From assembly GCA_037833965.1 (NCBI GenBank), contig AP031358.1, positions 22,514,001 through 22,578,000 on the forward strand: a stretch of DNA of 64,000 nt. The letters run 5' to 3'. Numbering within the stretch: position 1 is the first letter of the stretch; the number at the start of each line of letters is the position of its first letter. Shown here in pieces: positions 60,983 through 64,000 of the stretch. This DNA comes from Marchantia polymorpha subsp. ruderalis. Taxonomy: Eukaryota > Streptophyta > Marchantiopsida > Marchantiales > Marchantiaceae. The notes below the pieces were generated by a model. That model worked only from the letters and a program-made list of their open reading frames with translations, did no database searches and had not been told where the DNA came from. A program made the translations under genes and the position numbers.

Positions 60983-61558
60983 TTGGTGCGCAAAAATCGT
61001 GGGGCAATCTTTGCAATTTTGAAGCCAGGCTATCGGAGTTGGATTGGATGTTCCGATCTTTGGACGGAGATGCGACAATCTTTCAATTGTGAAGAATTTG
61101 GATGGTTCCGGATCATGAAGAGGCATGAATTCCTGATCCTTACATACCAAGGCGGGATGATTCCTACAAAGCAAGTGTCGACCTCTTGTAGAGTTTCACC
61201 TGACAACTGAAGAAGTGCATGAGAGTTCTAAACAATTGCATCATGAAGTGAAGAAACAAATGTATGAAGAGATCAAGAGCCAAGGACGTCAAAGAGGCAT
61301 AATTAGTGAGGATCAAGCAAGAACTTAAAAGCAAAGATGATACCATGGCTAATCTCCCTCAAAAGTTGAAGATGAAATATTACGAGCTGAATGATATTGT
61401 TGAGTTAAGGCACAATCAATTTCTGAATTAAGTTAGTAAAGAGTAGGATGTTGCTCATTGCTTGGAGGAGAAAACTCGAAGCTTGAAGGTCATGGATGAC
61501 AAAGTTGAGTTTTTGAATTGCAAAATGCAAGAGGTTATAACATTATCCAGGTTGTAAC
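60983..61558 (+). pseudogene. Decayed charged/coiled-coil coding remnant
   Basis: An open frame without ATG from 60983 (GAIFAILKPGYRSWIGCSDL) ends at a TGA near 61207. A shifted frame from about 61180 gives LVEFHLTTEEVHESSKQLHH and then KKQMYEEIKSQGRQRGIISE before a stop. Another frame gives TMANLPQKLKMKYYELNDIV, two stops, then CLEEKTRSLKVMDDKVEFLN and a TAA near 61556. The Glu/Lys-rich heptad-like character suggests a coiled-coil protein broken by several stops and frameshifts. No family is recognised. Confidence 0.45.
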
Positions 61559-61559
61559 A

Positions 61560-62003
61560 AATCAACTTGAATTTATATATTTGTTTTGTTCACAAGCTAC
61601 ACAACTTCAAATATTATGTGTTCACATACTTCTGCATTTAGACCAATAATACACTTTTTGAATATATTTGTAAAACTCTTCATCTCTTGCATGGTCAACC
61701 TTATCTCTTATCCTTAACCTTATCATCTCTTAATCAATGATTTCATCATAATTTTGACCATATGTTTTTAATTCTGTATTCTGCAAAATTGATATTCAGT
61801 GATTCTGAAACATTAAACCTTAAATATTCTTACTTGAAGTGCTTTCATGATAACTTTGTGCACCTTCGGTTCCACTTGTTGTCTTGAATTTACAATTCTA
61901 TGACATGATTTATGCATGAAAATTATGTGAAGGTTTAAAAGAAACATTAGTTGAATTTATTCTCAAATCAATTGGATGGAGTAAGATCAAAATTAAGTAA
62001 ATA

Positions 62004-62040
<37 letters not shown>

Positions 62041-63783
62041 AAATAATTTATGTTATGTATAGATTTTTTAAATTTTGGTTAAAGAAGTATTCTTTCATTA
62101 ATTTCATATGACTTTATTTGGTCATTCAAAGTTATATCTTTTTTGTACAGTGTAACGAGAGCTACGACCTTGCCATTCTTTCAAAAAAAGCTCAAGCAGA
62201 AGGTTACGGATGACAGGATTTTGAACCCGATTTCGAACCAGACACACCATCAGGCAACCCGTTGATCTATTATACAGAGAAGGTCCCGTTTGACATGGTC
62301 TGCTTCAAATTGCTTCCAGCTTTTCAAAATATCAGCAAGACTAGAAATAATCAAAATTACAGGAAAAAATTGGTAACAAGATTGGTGTTAGTTTATATTC
62401 TATTTCACGAGTTTAGTATGAAACTGAAATCATTCTACGAGCTATTTTAAATTATTTTTCTTGAAAAAAAACACTATTCTACTTATCTCAAATTAAATAT
62501 CTATAGATTGACAAATGAAATCATCTATTCACTTTGCAAGTTGTTTGATATGCACAAATTTTCAGTGTCTCAACTGAGAGTATGAAAAATTGGAAAAAAT
62601 GTATTTATCTTCTTCGTGGATTTCTGGAAAATACATGAAAACATCCATACAGTATTTTGCGTCGTCTATTATTGCATGTATATGACAATGAGAGTATATT
62701 TTTGTTTATGTTGATCTTTTACAGATTTTAAATCTGTCGTGCTATCTTTGCAGAGAATCTTCAAAGCAAAACATCAATCGTTAGAAGATATTATGGTCAT
62801 CTAAGTATGGAGCAAATGAATAATTTTTGAAAAAATATTCTGGTATTTAACAATTATTAGTTAAATAAATACCGTCAGGAAGTATGTTTGTTTACGACTC
62901 ATATGTCCATTACATACAAGAATATTTGAAAATTTTCTTGCCAACGAATTATGATGATCTGAAAGTTACTACTAGGTACAGATAAACTTCGAGCTGGATA
63001 CTCATAAGTCTGTGGCAGAGGCTGAAGAAAATTGCGACCTGCTGAGAGATCCAAAATTTCACGTGCTGTAGACTGAAAGACATTGCCTTAAACCTGAGAA
63101 ACGTCATGTGTTTCTTTCTTGAGACCTTCATTTTTCTTTTTGCCTGTTCACTGTATTTATCTCTTTCTACTCTCAACTCCTCCTACCTTCCGCTAAGAAC
63201 TAATTTCGCGCTTACAATTATTCAACGTTATGAATCGCCTTCTCAACTTGCTAAGAGATGGAAAAATAGGACGAAAGAAGGAAGAAAGATGGAGATTCAG
63301 ACGGTTGCGAGTGTCGTTGTGGGTAACTGAGGAAGCGATTGCTATAACTCACTAAGCTCCTTACATGTGCTGCCTGCATGTAGCGTAGAACACAATATGT
63401 GGTGCGGCCAATTCCATGACTCAGAACTCCGCTCTTTACCGCAAACCTTTTACATTACAATCCAATATATATACATAAGCTCGTGGCTTTCATCCTCGTG
63501 AGGGTTCGGATCAGATAACTGTAGTAATGAATATGTTTCTAATTCAAAGACTAACACTTGCAAACCTGGTAGTATTACAAAGTACTTCTCTAAACCCTCT
63601 TCAAGATGTCGTAGATGGATGAAACTGTCATTCATACCACCTTTCGGTCACCTTGTCATATTATGGACCATATGGAAGTAAATATATGGTCGCAGAAGAC
63701 ATCTCATAGATAGCTCGCATATCCTGCATCTAAAGTGCGAGCTTGCTTGGATCAAACTCTGCAAAATTGTTACTGACGGAACT
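61560..63783. other. AT-rich intergenic DNA and POR 3' flank
   Basis: A TA microsatellite lies at about 62005-62036. The last few hundred bases before 63784 are probably the POR 3' UTR on the minus strand; no canonical AATAAA was found close to the stop. No other gene was recognised. Confidence 0.5.
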
Positions 63784-63939
63784 CTAAGCGAAACCAGCAA
63801 GTCTTTCGCTCAGCTCCCAAAGTCTCTTCGCCTTCTCGGGGTTGCTCGCTTCATCAGACAACTCATTTTCGAAGGAGCCGGAGTCTTTGTTCCAACTCCA
63901 GTACACCCCAGACTTGCTCAACTTGGGATCACTAACGAC
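63784..63939 (-). CDS. POR: Light-dependent protochlorophyllide oxidoreductase, terminal exon (partial)
   Basis: The minus strand gives 51 residues and a TAG stop, [17 protein letters not shown] followed by [20 protein letters not shown] and a [14 protein letters not shown] end. This is the conserved C-terminus of light-dependent NADPH:protochlorophyllide oxidoreductase, the plastid enzyme that reduces protochlorophyllide to chlorophyllide using light in chlorophyll synthesis. The exon starts after a good acceptor (CACTGCAG/GTC) and the bases beyond 63939 look like intron. The rest of the gene, including the catalytic Tyr-Lys motif and transit peptide, lies outside the window on the higher-coordinate side. 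The C-terminal signature is specific, so the call is secure, but functionality of the whole gene cannot be judged here. Confidence 0.95.
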   Translation of the reverse strand, partial: VVSDPKLSKSGVYWSWNKDSGSFENELSDEASNPEKAKRLWELSERLAGFA

Positions 63940-64000
63940 CTGCAGTGAACGAGAGTATGGATTTACGTTAATTACCCATATTGAGAGACATGATAAAGCT

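Noticed and set aside
1..64000. tRNA genes, rRNA, CRISPR arrays, organellar insertions
   Set aside because: I looked for GGTTCGA-type tRNA arms, repeat-spacer arrays and plastid or mitochondrial genes by eye and found none; a tRNA scan was not possible here.

Overview
The window is nuclear DNA of a land plant, most likely a bryophyte and probably a Marchantia-like liverwort. Four genes can be recognised: a plant-type CAX cation/proton exchanger, a plant-type ADF/cofilin, an LPR1-like multicopper oxidase with a signal peptide and a spliceosomal intron, and the last exon of light-dependent protochlorophyllide oxidoreductase (POR). They sit as small GC-richer islands in long AT-rich intergenic DNA with decayed Ty1/copia and Ty3/gypsy elements. 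The liverwort assignment is inference: it rests on the bryophyte-like gene structures (intronless CAX and ADF) and on a broken coiled-coil repeat gene that resembles a family I associate with Marchantia. No rRNA, tRNA, CRISPR array, organellar block or bacterial-style operon was seen.

Layout. 1-6100 is intergenic, with a compact hairpin cluster near 573-676 and a degenerate coding-like patch at 2700-4620. 6129-8520 holds the CAX gene on the minus strand, with a candidate polyadenylation signal and a CT-rich leader. 8700-15800 is intergenic and has a perfect 24-bp snapback at 11497-11546. 15840-17983 is a decayed coiled-coil repeat gene on the plus strand. 18000-24700 is intergenic, with a GC-rich hairpin lying between two direct repeats at 20552-20780. 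24700-27220 holds Ty3/gypsy reverse transcriptase and RNase H remnants on the minus strand, separated by a block that contains a roughly 1-kb inverted repeat. 28871-29296 is ADF. 30600-31240 is a Ty1/copia RNase H remnant running into an LTR. 34700-35160 is a possible small gene start with a tandemly duplicated GT...AG unit. 37711-40008 is the multicopper oxidase. 40000-63780 is mostly gene-poor and AT-rich, with a dense set of hairpins at 54993-56982. 63784-63939 is the POR terminal exon on the minus strand.

The four genes belong to unrelated processes: vacuolar Ca2+/H+ exchange, actin turnover, extracellular metal oxidation and chlorophyll synthesis. Nothing suggests they form a cluster. 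The most unusual feature of the window is the number of short-looped, perfect or near-perfect inverted repeats (at least a dozen), several with an extra direct copy of an arm beside them, plus the kilobase-scale inverted repeat between gypsy fragments. No clear new gene system was found. The best candidates for follow-up are this snapback class, the intronless CAX and ADF genes, and the duplicated mini-intron unit.
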